From positions 96,761-160,760 of the forward strand of contig JBAMJV010000882.1 in NCBI GenBank assembly GCA_037951105.1: DNA of 64,000 bases, given 5' to 3'. Below, in pieces: positions 21,788 through 31,078 of this stretch. The stretch is from Echinarachnius parma (lineage: Eukaryota; Echinodermata; Echinoidea; Clypeasteroida; Echinarachniidae). The notes beneath the pieces are model-generated. The model ran no database searches, was not told where the DNA came from, and was given only the letters and a program-made list of their open reading frames with translations. A program made the position numbers and the translations under genes. How positions within the stretch are numbered: the stretch's first letter is position 1; every line of letters starts with the position of its first letter.

Positions 21788-24700
21788 TTATTTTCTGACT
21801 TTTACTTTGTCTCCTACACAAAATCTTGGTGTACGAGCCTTCCTTTTCTCATCTGTGTACACTTCAGACTTTGTTTGTTTTTGTTTGACCTTTTCTTTGA
21901 CAACTTTCAGTTTGTTTTTCTCCATCTGCACTGGCATTCTACCCTGCACATCTAACTTTATTCTCATTTTCCTACCATGGAGCAATTCTGATGGTGAGAG
22001 CCCTGTTGTTTGATGGGGTGTAGACCTGTACGCCATCAATAGTTCTAGAATTTTCTCTTTCAAAGACCTCTTTCCTTCAATCATGGCATTTTGTATGCAT
22101 GATTTCAACACCCTATTGAAACGTTCTACTTCTCCGTTTGCACGTGGATAGTACAGAGATGATTTGACATGAGTGATACCATTTTGCTCCAAAAATTGTT
22201 CAAACTCGTGTGACACAAATTGCGGCCCATTGTCTGACACCAAATGGGTCGGAATTCCTTCTCTAGCAAATAGTGATGTGAGTACTCGAATTACTACTCC
22301 GGACGTTACACTACTACACAATGCTACTTCAGGCCACTTGCTGTGGTAGTCCACTACTACAATAGCATATCTCTGATCCTGAGGTGCATTTTCAATTGGC
22401 CCTACAATATCAATGGCAATCTTTTCCCATGCCGAATCAGGAAATTCTACAGACTGCATTGGAGCACTGTGTGTGCTGTGTGATTTGTCATTTTCTTGAC
22501 ATGTTACACATGACTTGACTTTCTCTTCTACTACCCTGTCAATGCCTGGAAACCAGTATGTTTCTCTCAACCTTTGTTTTGTACGCACAATACCCTGGTG
22601 TGCTGAATGAGCGAAGTCTACAAACTTAGCTTGTAGGGACAATGGAACTACTATCCTACCCCCTCTCATCACAAGGTCATCTACAACTGACAACTCGTCC
22701 CTCAACATGAGATATGGTTTAATTTCGTGAGGCAAGGTCTTGTGGCTACCTGGCCAGCCTTCCTCAATGTATTTCATGACCTGTACCAGAACTCTATCAC
22801 TGCAAGTTGCAGCTTTCAAATCTTCAAGTGTTACTGGAGAGTCACTGACCTGACTCAGAACATACTCGTCTTCTTCTACCTCAGAACCTTCTTGGTCCTC
22901 TATCGGTACCCTAGATAACGCATCGGCCACATAATTCTCTCGGCCGGGTTTGTATTGTACAGTGTAGTCGAACTGTAACAACTGAGCAGACCAACGTGCT
23001 ATCCTCATGGTTTGTCTGCTTGGACCCCTCGTACTTAACATGGTAACCAAAGCTTGGTGATCAGTCCTAAGTACAAAATGTCTACCCCAAAGGTAAGTAT
23101 ACCATTTGTTACATGCCCAAACACAAGCCAATGCTTCTTTTTCACCTGTGGAGTATTTCCTTTCAGCAGGTGACAACGACCTTGAGGCAAATGCTATGGG
23201 AACCTCATGTCCCCCTTTGACCTGGGTAAGTACTGCCCCTAACCCATAATCAGACGCATCAGTGGTAACAATGGTAGGTAAGTTTGGATTGAATAACCCA
23301 AGAACAACTCTCTGTGCAATTGTACTCTTGATTTGATCATATGCCTCTTGTTGCTCAGGCCCCCATACAAAGGATACATCTTTACACAACAACCTTCTTA
23401 TTGGTTCTACAACAGTGGCATAGTTAGGTACAAACTTTGCATAGTAATTTGTCATGCCTAACACTGATCTGAGTTTGCCCACATCTGTCGGTGCGGGTGC
23501 TTCAACTATGGCCTTTACATGCCGATCATCAGGTGCTAAACCTTCACTACTCACAGAATGTCCTAGGTAACTGAGTTCTGGCAAGTGAAACTGACACTTA
23601 CTAGGATTCAAACGCAAACCAGCGTTCTGCAGTTTGGTGAGTACAATGTTCAATTGTTTGTCATGTTCAGTTTTGTCCTTACCGTACACGATGATGTCGT
23701 CAAGGTAACACTGAACTCCAGGTAGTCCAGCTAGAATCGTGCTCATGAGCTTCTGAAATGTGGATGGTGCCGACGCCAACCCAAAGCAAACTCTCTTGAA
23801 ACGATACAATCCATCATGGGTGATGAATGCTGTGAGGTCACGACTGGCTTCATCCAACTCGAGCTGATGATACGCGGATGCTAAATCCATCTTGGAAAAA
23901 ACTGTAGATCCTTCTAGCTCAGAAAACAGCTCTCCGATATCCGGTAATGGATAACTATCAACAACTATTGCCTTATTCACTTCGCGCAAATCGACGCACA
24001 ATCGGATATCACCTGACTTCTTTGCGGCAACAACAATGGGAGAGATCCACTCACTAGAATCGATTTTCTCGATCACGCCTTCCTTTTCGAGGCGCTTTAA
24101 CTCTTGCGAAACTTGATCCTTCACTGACAACGGTAGACGTCGTAGCTTCTGCTGAACTGGAACATGATCGCTTTTCACCTTGACGCGATGCTTGAAGTTT
24201 CTCGCTTTTCCTAAGCCTGGCTCGAACAACGGACGAAACTTCGGCGAGATGGGCACCTCGCTGTTGACCTCTTCAACGCAATCCCCGTCAGCTTGAACAG
24301 TGCTGCCTTGGATTTGAAGATCCAACTTGCTGATGAGGTCCATTCCTAGGAGCATAGACCCTCGATGAACGACGTAGAACGTAGCCTCAACTTGTCGACT
24401 GCCCACTTTAGCTGTGGTGTGGAATGTTCCAAGAACGGGAATGTCTGCTTTTGAGTAATCAGACAACTTTACTCTTGAAGGCTGTAGCGCTTCCTTTACA
24501 AAGTGTTTCTCGTAAACGCTGTTGGGAATGATAGAAACACGTGAACCCGTGTCGACTGTCATTTGTAAGTCAACGGTTCCTGCGATCTGCACGGTGCACT
24601 TGATTGAACTGGCAGGGTTTGTGTTGACAGTCAAAACTTGCTGCGACGCGTTTACAGTTAAGACTCCCGATTTGTCTTGAACTTCACGAATTTTGCGTCC

Positions 24701-25492
24701 TGAACGACAAACTTTTGCCCAGTGTCCAATTTTGTGACATTTTAGACACTTTGTGCCTTTCGCTTTGCATCTGCTGTCGTATGTAGCATGGTTTATACTA
24801 CCACAGTTTCTGCAACCATCTTGTGTTTTCTGTTCTTTTTCGTTTCTGCCCTTTCTTCCCTCCGAATTCTGTTTTCCCCGCGGTTTCTGCATGTACAACT
24901 TGTGAACGCTCTGATTGTGACTTTTTTGTCCTTGCGTCATCGCCCTGGAGTCTCGTTGTGCGTCTTCGATGCATCTGCTGCAGTCCAGCACTTTCTGAAG
25001 AGTCAAATCAGGTTCAAGTAACAGTCTTTCACGTATTCGCGGGTTAACACATGCTTCTACAACCTGGTCGCGAACCATTTCATCTTTCAGGTTACCAAAA
25101 GCACAATGTTTGACCAGTTCCTCCAATGCGGTAACATATTGCGCAACAGTCTCATCAACCCTCTGCCTGCGTCGTCTGAACCGGTATCTTTCGGCGACCA
25201 CATTAATGCGAGGTATGAAGTAGGCTTCAATCGCTGCCAACGCCGTCTGATAAGCGTTTCCAGCCGGGCGTGAATCGGAAGATGTCACAGCACCAGTGTT
25301 CAAGGAGTAGAAAATTCTCTGTCCCTCTGCTCCTAAACAATGTAACAGAAGCGCCTTCTTCCTCTCGGGCTGAAATGTATCGCTACCTGAAGCTAATAGG
25401 TAGTTTTCAAACTGCTGCTTCCATAATGGCCATGTAGTCGGTGGTTGACCAGGATTTTGTAAGAAAAATGAGGGTGGAGGTATTGAAGACAT
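21788..25492 (-). CDS. Gag-Pol polyprotein of Ty3/gypsy (Mag-like) retrotransposon
   Basis: 1234 codons from ATG at 25490-25492. Gag occupies about residues 1-265. It includes two CCHC motifs at C227-C242 (irregular, six residues before the last Cys) and C249-C262 (canonical). Protease has VDTGS (D314). Reverse transcriptase has MDLASAYHQ (D536) and YLDD (596-599). RNase H residues are D745, E786, D811 and D857. Integrase has a zinc region H962/H965…C995/C998 and a D1028-D1087-E1123 triad with the standard 35-residue D-E spacing. Every catalytic residue I checked is present. The frame replicates and integrates the element; env is absent. A premature stop removes the last ~85 codons, so integrase lacks its C-terminal tail. 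Confidence 0.96.
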   Translation of the reverse strand: MSSIPPPSFFLQNPGQPPTTWPLWKQQFENYLLASGSDTFQPERKKALLLHCLGAEGQRIFYSLNTGAVTSSDSRPAGNAYQTALAAIEAYFIPRINVVAERYRFRRRRQRVDETVAQYVTALEELVKHCAFGNLKDEMVRDQVVEACVNPRIRERLLLEPDLTLQKVLDCSRCIEDAQRDSRAMTQGQKSHNQSVHKLYMQKPRGKQNSEGRKGRNEKEQKTQDGCRNCGSINHATYDSRCKAKGTKCLKCHKIGHWAKVCRSGRKIREVQDKSGVLTVNASQQVLTVNTNPASSIKCTVQIAGTVDLQMTVDTGSRVSIIPNSVYEKHFVKEALQPSRVKLSDYSKADIPVLGTFHTTAKVGSRQVEATFYVVHRGSMLLGMDLISKLDLQIQGSTVQADGDCVEEVNSEVPISPKFRPLFEPGLGKARNFKHRVKVKSDHVPVQQKLRRLPLSVKDQVSQELKRLEKEGVIEKIDSSEWISPIVVAAKKSGDIRLCVDLREVNKAIVVDSYPLPDIGELFSELEGSTVFSKMDLASAYHQLELDEASRDLTAFITHDGLYRFKRVCFGLASAPSTFQKLMSTILAGLPGVQCYLDDIIVYGKDKTEHDKQLNIVLTKLQNAGLRLNPSKCQFHLPELSYLGHSVSSEGLAPDDRHVKAIVEAPAPTDVGKLRSVLGMTNYYAKFVPNYATVVEPIRRLLCKDVSFVWGPEQQEAYDQIKSTIAQRVVLGLFNPNLPTIVTTDASDYGLGAVLTQVKGGHEVPIAFASRSLSPAERKYSTGEKEALACVWACNKWYTYLWGRHFVLRTDHQALVTMLSTRGPSRQTMRIARWSAQLLQFDYTVQYKPGRENYVADALSRVPIEDQEGSEVEEDEYVLSQVSDSPVTLEDLKAATCSDRVLVQVMKYIEEGWPGSHKTLPHEIKPYLMLRDELSVVDDLVMRGGRIVVPLSLQAKFVDFAHSAHQGIVRTKQRLRETYWFPGIDRVVEEKVKSCVTCQENDKSHSTHSAPMQSVEFPDSAWEKIAIDIVGPIENAPQDQRYAIVVVDYHSKWPEVALCSSVTSGVVIRVLTSLFAREGIPTHLVSDNGPQFVSHEFEQFLEQNGITHVKSSLYYPRANGEVERFNRVLKSCIQNAMIEGKRSLKEKILELLMAYRSTPHQTTGLSPSELLHGRKMRIKLDVQGRMPVQMEKNKLKVVKEKVKQKQTKSEVYTDEKRKARTPRFCVGDKVKVRK

Positions 25493-25553
25493 TTTGGCAG
25501 AAAAACTAAAATAAAGTCAGTAATGAAACTCAGCAGTCATTAAGTAAAACCAG

Positions 25554-25567
25554 CATCCTCGTCGCCA
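25554..25567 (-). promoter_or_regulatory. Primer binding site for tRNA-Ser
   Basis: On the minus strand TGGCGACGAGGATG starts seven bases after the 5' LTR. It complements the 3' end (…CATCCTCGTCGCCA) of animal tRNA-Ser(GCT), as I recall that tRNA. Mag-type elements are known to use tRNA-Ser. Match length 14. Confidence 0.75.
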
Positions 25568-25574
25568 AATATGA

Positions 25575-25929
25575 TGTTATATCGTAGATTAGTAGGTTCA
25601 AGCTTCACTATAAAGATGACTGACAAAATAACACTATTAAGAGAGTACAGAAATAAGGTGTGGTTGCTTCAAGCATTTAATGCAGACTCCCTGGTCAAGC
25701 AGCATGTAGCATATATCAGTACAAGCACATGTAAAAGTACAGGCACATAGCAACAGCAGTATTGTCATGAATACAATAGGACTGGTGGAGTGTATAGAGA
25801 ATGCAGGCAATGTGCACTCTGGCATAGCCTAGCTATTTGGGGCACATGCTCTAGTAGGACAAACAATAGGCATGTGGCATAAAGAGGTTACATAATAAGT
25901 TCAGTGCCATTACATGTCGAGACACAACA
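25575..25929 (-). repeat. 5' LTR of the gypsy element
   Basis: 355 bp, same sequence as the 3' LTR by eye. Should contain the element's promoter; no TATA box is certain. Confidence 0.95.
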
Positions 25930-27079
25930 AGCACGAACGCACCTCTGTATGAATACACTGACCAACAAGTAAACCACTGACCTAATATACTTCATGTACC
26001 GTTAAGTTCAATGAAGCATAGCTCCTCAGACATACAGTGGACAGGCTTTACAAGAACGGTCTAGTGACTCCAGCCGTTTTATCATCATTTTAGACAACTC
26101 CTTATTCGTCTACGTCTAATTCTTCTTCTGATTCCACTTCTGCTTGTGCTTTTACTTTTACTTCTTCTCTTCTTCTTCTTATAATTCTTCTTATTGTATC
26201 TTCTTCATCATTATCACCTCTATCTTCTTGATTTTCTCCTGGCTTATCTGCCTCCAACATTTCTGATGATTCTTGCAAATAGTTTCAGTAAGTCGCCTAC
26301 GTTTTAATAGGCCGGAACCAAAACTTATTTGACTTTTCAATTAAGGCAGTATGTATGATGTGGAAATGAATAAAAGAACAAGGGGGTTGGCGTTCTCCTT
26401 CATACATGACTGTCATATGCATGATGCTATCTTCCCCGTGTCAAACAAAATTGTTTGGGATTATTCGATTCCTTCGATCCTTTTCGAACTCTCGCCTCTT
26501 CGCGGAAGATCAGCTTCAGTCATACACGTGTACCATCCTTAGAAGACACGTAGAAGGAGAACACTTAATTTACATAGATCCCAGACGGCAATGATACATT
26601 ATGAAAACTCGAAGTTAATATTCCAACACACGTTAAATCGTAACTCGTTGAAAATGCTGATAAAGTCGCAATATTTCAATTTTCTGATTTTGTAGTTCCA
26701 GACTCCAAAGTCTGAGCTTCCCTGTAATTATTAGTACACCATCTTGTTTTACTTCGGTAACAAAAACATACATACTTTATATACCATGGACCTATTACAG
26801 GTCCATGATTATACACAAAAACAATTACATTATTTTCTCTATTTTCCCGGCTTTGTGAATTTATAATATGTATGATAAGGGTTTAGGGTTTAGGGTCTTA
26901 CACAGTACACCGTTAGAGGGCATCTTTCATTATAATTTCGGACAAAACACATTTTAACTTTCTGTCACGAACGATCATGGCAATCGGGGCCCCGTCGTTT
27001 ATGTGTACTAAGCCTATATGTATTATAGAAGACGATGAACTAATGTATATTTGTTGTAATTATTCACCGAACGAATAAC
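25930..27079. other. Mostly featureless; short acidic frame and telomere-like heptamers
   Basis: Apart from the CTT-rich stretch at 26102-26260 I see no gene. At about 26878-26897 there are nearly three TTTAGGG units, too few to mean an interstitial telomere. Confidence 0.3.
26102..26260 (-). CDS. Hypothetical 52-residue highly charged peptide
   Basis: ATG at 26258-26260, stop at 26102-26104. The peptide starts acidic (GENQEDRGDNDEED), has an Arg-rich middle (RRIIRRRREE) and ends acidic (VESEEELDVDE). An in-frame stop lies eight codons upstream of the ATG. Underlying DNA is GAA/AGA-rich low complexity, which easily makes open frames, but the codons are not a uniform triplet repeat. It could be an exon of a nuclear or chromatin-type protein, or chance. 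No splice evidence. Confidence 0.2.
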   Translation of the reverse strand: MLEADKPGENQEDRGDNDEEDTIRRIIRRRREEVKVKAQAEVESEEELDVDE

Positions 27080-27394
27080 CATAATTATCCGAGATGATAA
27101 AGAGAAGGTTCACATGTACATTTCCGCGGGCATTCTCCCTCCGATCTATCATCGCCCTACATATAAACGAGTATACCAAAACACATGTTAAACATCCACT
27201 CACCCTAATATGACGTCCGCATCCCCTTTCACGAGTATAATTATTATCCATCGAAAAAAAAGAGATGTACAGGTCTATAACATACAACAAACATATTCCG
27301 TATCGAGGATATCTTAGTAGAAGGGTGACGACACTCCTAATGTAATGATTGGAGGATATATTACTCCTGGACCTTGAGAGTTTATTAAACAGTC

Positions 27395-27450
27395 AACTCA
27401 TTCTAAGTGGCCACCTGTCTATAACAGCCAACCTGTCTATAGTGGACATC
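27395..27450 (+). repeat. GGCCACCTGTCTATA-type repeat
   Basis: GTGGCCACCTGTCTATAACAG and AACCTGTCTATAGTGG lie in tandem here and recur at about 59630-59775 (CCACCTGTCTATAGCAG, TCACCTGTCTACAGTGG). A small dispersed repeat. Confidence 0.5.
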
Positions 27451-28840
27451 AATAAAGATCCCATGCAGGGATCGTAGTTTTATACATCTCGTCTATACAC
27501 TGGCCATATTTCATATTTATACTGCAGTTTAGATTCGTAGATCGATGCCCTGCATCGTATTTCATCTGTATAATCTTCAGTTCCAGTATCGAGAGTTTCA
27601 GCACAGACACTTGTTTTATACTCACTAAACTTACTATTTCAGACTGTCTTGACTGTCGTTTGGAGCATCCTCGATGCTCTTCCGCATAAGTTTTACAAGG
27701 GGTTTAACTCGGTCAGAATGATCACCCTAACCAGTATGACTACAAAACAAATTGCGGACGTTCACTCACCTTGAGGTCGTGAGGTGCGCATCCTCTTTTC
27801 TAGGGGTGTGTAGTTATATCCCTCGAGAAAAAATTAGATGGGGATGATGTAGGCATAATATACACACAATCCTGAATCGAGGTTATTCGGAAGGTTCACG
27901 CACCTAGTAATTGACGGGCATCCTCCTGCATCTGTATCTTCCAGTGTCACCTGTATCAATAGTAATTTGGACATCCACTCACCCTACGATGATGCAGATG
28001 CGCATCCCGCTTTCTACGTGTAATATGGTAATATGTCCATCGAAGAAGGCATGTACACATTAACGAATCAATATCCCGAATCGGAGTGTTCTTAAAGTTC
28101 ACGCATCTTTGGCGGACATTATCATCTTTTTATTCCAGTGTCATGTATAACAGAACACAATTTTAATGTTTTCTCATCTAAGATCAAGATGCACATCCTT
28201 TATTATACGTGTTTAGATATCCCTCAAACATTTTTTTATGAGAGAGCTGTGTAGGCCTGTATACGAATAAATATCCCGAAAAGAGTTCCCATTAGGAAAG
28301 TTTACGCACCTACGAAGTAATTGGCGGGCACCCTTTCATCTGTATCTTCCAGTGCCATTTGGATCAATTCACATTTAGACTTTCATCCTAAGATCATAAA
28401 GATGCACATCCCGTGTTATACATAACGTGTATAGTTATATCCGTCTAAAACAAACAAGAAAGATGTATAGGCCTGTGCATATAACCCGACGAGAGGTATC
28501 TCAGAAAGGTTATGCATATAATAATTAGCGGACGTCCTCCTCCATCATTCAGTCTGTATCATTTGACATTTGTATCAAAACACAGTTGGACTTTCTCTCA
28601 CCTTAAGACAGCACAGATGGCATCCCATTTTCTACGTGTACAGTTGTATCCCTCTCAAAACAAAATAAGTATGATAGGAGAGATGTATAGGCCTGTACAC
28701 ATAAACACACTCGTAATAATTGGCGGGCACCCCATTACATTTGCATCTTCCTGACACTTCTATCTGTATCATGGGCTTTTGAACACGGTGGAACCTTTGC
28801 TCACTCTAAGGTCATCCCACTTCACGCGTAGTATTCAAAT

Positions 28841-29042
28841 CACAAAGAGGTTTGTAGGAGGTTTGTACAAACCATGGTTTGACCATGGCTTACATCTATG
28901 GAATGCCATTTGTAAACTGATGGAGAAAGAATGTAAACTTATTACTTGTTAACAATGTTGATTTACAATTTACTTGTATACGAGCAGCATTCCATAGATG
29001 TAGACCATGGTAAAACCGTGGTTTGTACAAACCTCCTTTGTG
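28841..29042. mobile_element. 202-bp MITE with ~60-bp imperfect inverted repeats
   Basis: Begins CACAAAGAGG and ends …CCTTTGTG. Arms share GGAGGTTTGTACAAACCA, GACCATGG-like and ACATCTATGGAATGC blocks. AAT is present on both sides, a possible 3-bp duplication of the kind made by PIF/Harbinger elements. It interrupts the ~200-bp array. Confidence 0.7.
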
Positions 29043-29330
29043 AATTCCACCCAAAGAGTGTGTAAGAAAGTGTACACACTACACACGTACAAATAATGAT
29101 TACCTCGAATTGAGATGGTTATTTTATCCAGAAGATTCATCGTCGTATATATAACCAATTGGCGGTCACTCATCTGCCTCGCTACATCACCAGTCTACAG
29201 TATCAACACACAAATGACACAGTTGAACTTTAAGTCGCCTCTGACTTACAAGTATATTTGATCGCAGTTCCCTTTCTCCACGACGAGTATTAATTATTAT
29301 TCCCTGCGAAGAAGTTTATGTTGAAGACGT

Positions 29331-30552
29331 GTGTGTGTTATTCCAGTACTCACAGCAGGGAAACGCAATTCGTGTCCACATGGTACAACCGCTGTTTAAC
29401 ATGCGCTAGAAGATGATTGTTTAACCACTGACATACCAATGGATATCGCTCCATACATAATGTGAGCATGACAAAATGCAGATGTATTCGCGGCCGGCGG
29501 CGCCGTAGAAGTTTAGAGTTGGTGTGTATGCCCAATTATTGTCGCTTTTCTAAAATCATCCAGAGAAATTAGTGGGCAAATGAGACTATTAAAGTCGAAC
29601 ATCAGTTCGAGTGATTAACCTTTCGATACAGCATGTTGTATCGTCTGGGAAATTAGACAAGTAGAATTGTAAAAAGAGTAAACCGGCCTCGCACATTTAC
29701 ATACTAAACTGAGGAAGCATGGGTGGATGCACGGTTCATCAACTTTAATCTCCATGGATATAATATGCACATACAATATGAGCTCTGAGCAAGCACGTAA
29801 AGGCTACACATGTTACGCCTTTCCAACTGGATTGGTACAGTCACACCAAAATGAGCAATCATAATATAGGCTACAGATGTTACACCTATACAGCTGGATA
29901 AGTGTACTATACAGTCATCCCAAATGAGTATGTACATATGGTCCACCTATTATACATGCAAAGAAGTATATAGATTGTATAGCTGGGAGCCTTTAATGAT
30001 CGGCGTACGCAACTGTCGACTGATTATCGAGCGATCAACTGCATTTAATGCTACGAGCGGCTAGCACGGCACTCCGAGAGCGTATTTATGGTGCCAGAAG
30101 TGCAAGAGTGTAATTATTATTATTGGACACGCATTCGCGGCGCCAAATCATCAATTAAAACACACATGTCGCGATAGATAGAAAGATAGATAGATTGCTA
30201 AGGAATGCCCTAAGTATATTACACTGTATAATACATATACATTATTATGACCTAAAATTAGCACCTTGAATCGGATATGAAATACACCCTATCATTTATA
30301 AGGTACAATATACATTACATTTGTTGTCATGCGCACAAGCATCAATTGTACGTTGGAGAGAGAGTCATATATAAGTTTTTGTTTCTATTTGCTTTATACA
30401 TAATAGTCTGAAATATGAGGGCAAACGGATTAGTTTAAACCAAATTCGAAAGAAATGAACACGAGCTTTGGAGAAATGTATCATGCCTATTTGTTACACA
30501 TAACCATTGATATTTTATTTTATGATAATTCCCCCTAAAACTTCCTTAATAA
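29331..30552. other. No gene recognised
   Basis: No conserved frame. A short GATA-rich run lies at about 30174-30195. Confidence 0.3.
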
Positions 30553-31078
30553 AGGGCAATGAAACTATGGCTTTCGGCTATTATTTTCGTTTAGAGGGTG
30601 AACAGACATTTTATTTGATACATAACTTGGCAATGTTGGCCTCCTGGATCCCATGAAATCCTTACGTGAACATACCCACATTTTACTAATTCTTACGGCG
30701 GCAAAAGGTTATGGGAGCGGCCATGTTCTTGTAATTGCCCGACATGCTTTGCAAACTATGACGAGTGTACTACGGGCCGAACAAAAGCTTTTCACTGATT
30801 TACAGACTCGTCAAAGCATCTACAAGTATTCAGACAATGGTTTCAATACGTGCTATTGAAATGCATTAGTGCATATCACTGACCATAAGTCCGCACACAC
30901 CTAATAATGGCGGCCTCCAGTGTTCGCATGAATAGTGGTAAGCCTGATAGAGTTTTCACATATTTATCCCAAAGCAGAAATCTGAGTCGGAGTTATGTTA
31001 TATATAATAAAAAAGCATATTACGATATATCAAGTAGGATAAACTCTATTCTTGAGTTGCATTGCCCTTTAATACAAA
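30553..31078 (+). mobile_element. MITE family X, copy 1 (AGGGCAATG…CATTGCCCT)
   Basis: 526 bp with inverted ends AGGGCAATG…CATTGCCCT; TTAA follows on the right and a disturbed TTAATAA precedes on the left. A second copy lies inverted at 53541-54057 with clean TTAA on both sides. Both hold the same ~55-codon frame starting MAASSVRMNSG; this reflects recent copying of a non-coding element and not a demonstrated gene. Confidence 0.8.

Larger units (their letters stand above)
20609..25929 (-). mobile_element. Ty3/gypsy LTR retrotransposon (Mag-like), nearly intact and very young
   Basis: Two 355-bp LTRs (25575-25929 upstream in element sense, 20609-20963 downstream) flank 4.6 kb with a primer site, one gag-pol frame and a polypurine tract. 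The LTRs appear identical throughout, implying recent insertion. Fused gag-pol without env, tRNA-Ser priming and protein similarity to the 'K02A2.6-like' class suggest the Mag lineage. The flanks are not duplicated: CCATA on the left, AGCAC on the right. Confidence 0.93.
27080..29330 (+). repeat. Diverged ~200-bp tandem repeat array
   Basis: Recurring blocks occur in fixed order: CATCCC…TTTCTACGTGTA, then AGATGTATAGGCCTGTA, then TAATTGGCGGGCA, then ATCTGTATCTTCCAGTG and TTTGGACTTTC…CTCACC. The GGCGGGCA block (or a close variant) is at about 27913, 28111, 28323, 28527 and 28722, giving a spacing of 195-212 bases. Weaker copies are near 27127 and 29161. Units have diverged strongly, so the array is old. 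A 202-bp MITE (28841-29042) has inserted into it, and about 27345-27740 is unrelated filler. Confidence 0.8.

Noticed and set aside
21807-25047. Plus-strand frames of 63-94 codons opposite the gypsy polyprotein
   Set aside because: Shadows of the 1234-codon minus-strand gene.
26878-26897. TTTAGGG repeats resembling a telomere
   Set aside because: Fewer than three units, and the animal telomere repeat is TTAGGG; chance is likely.
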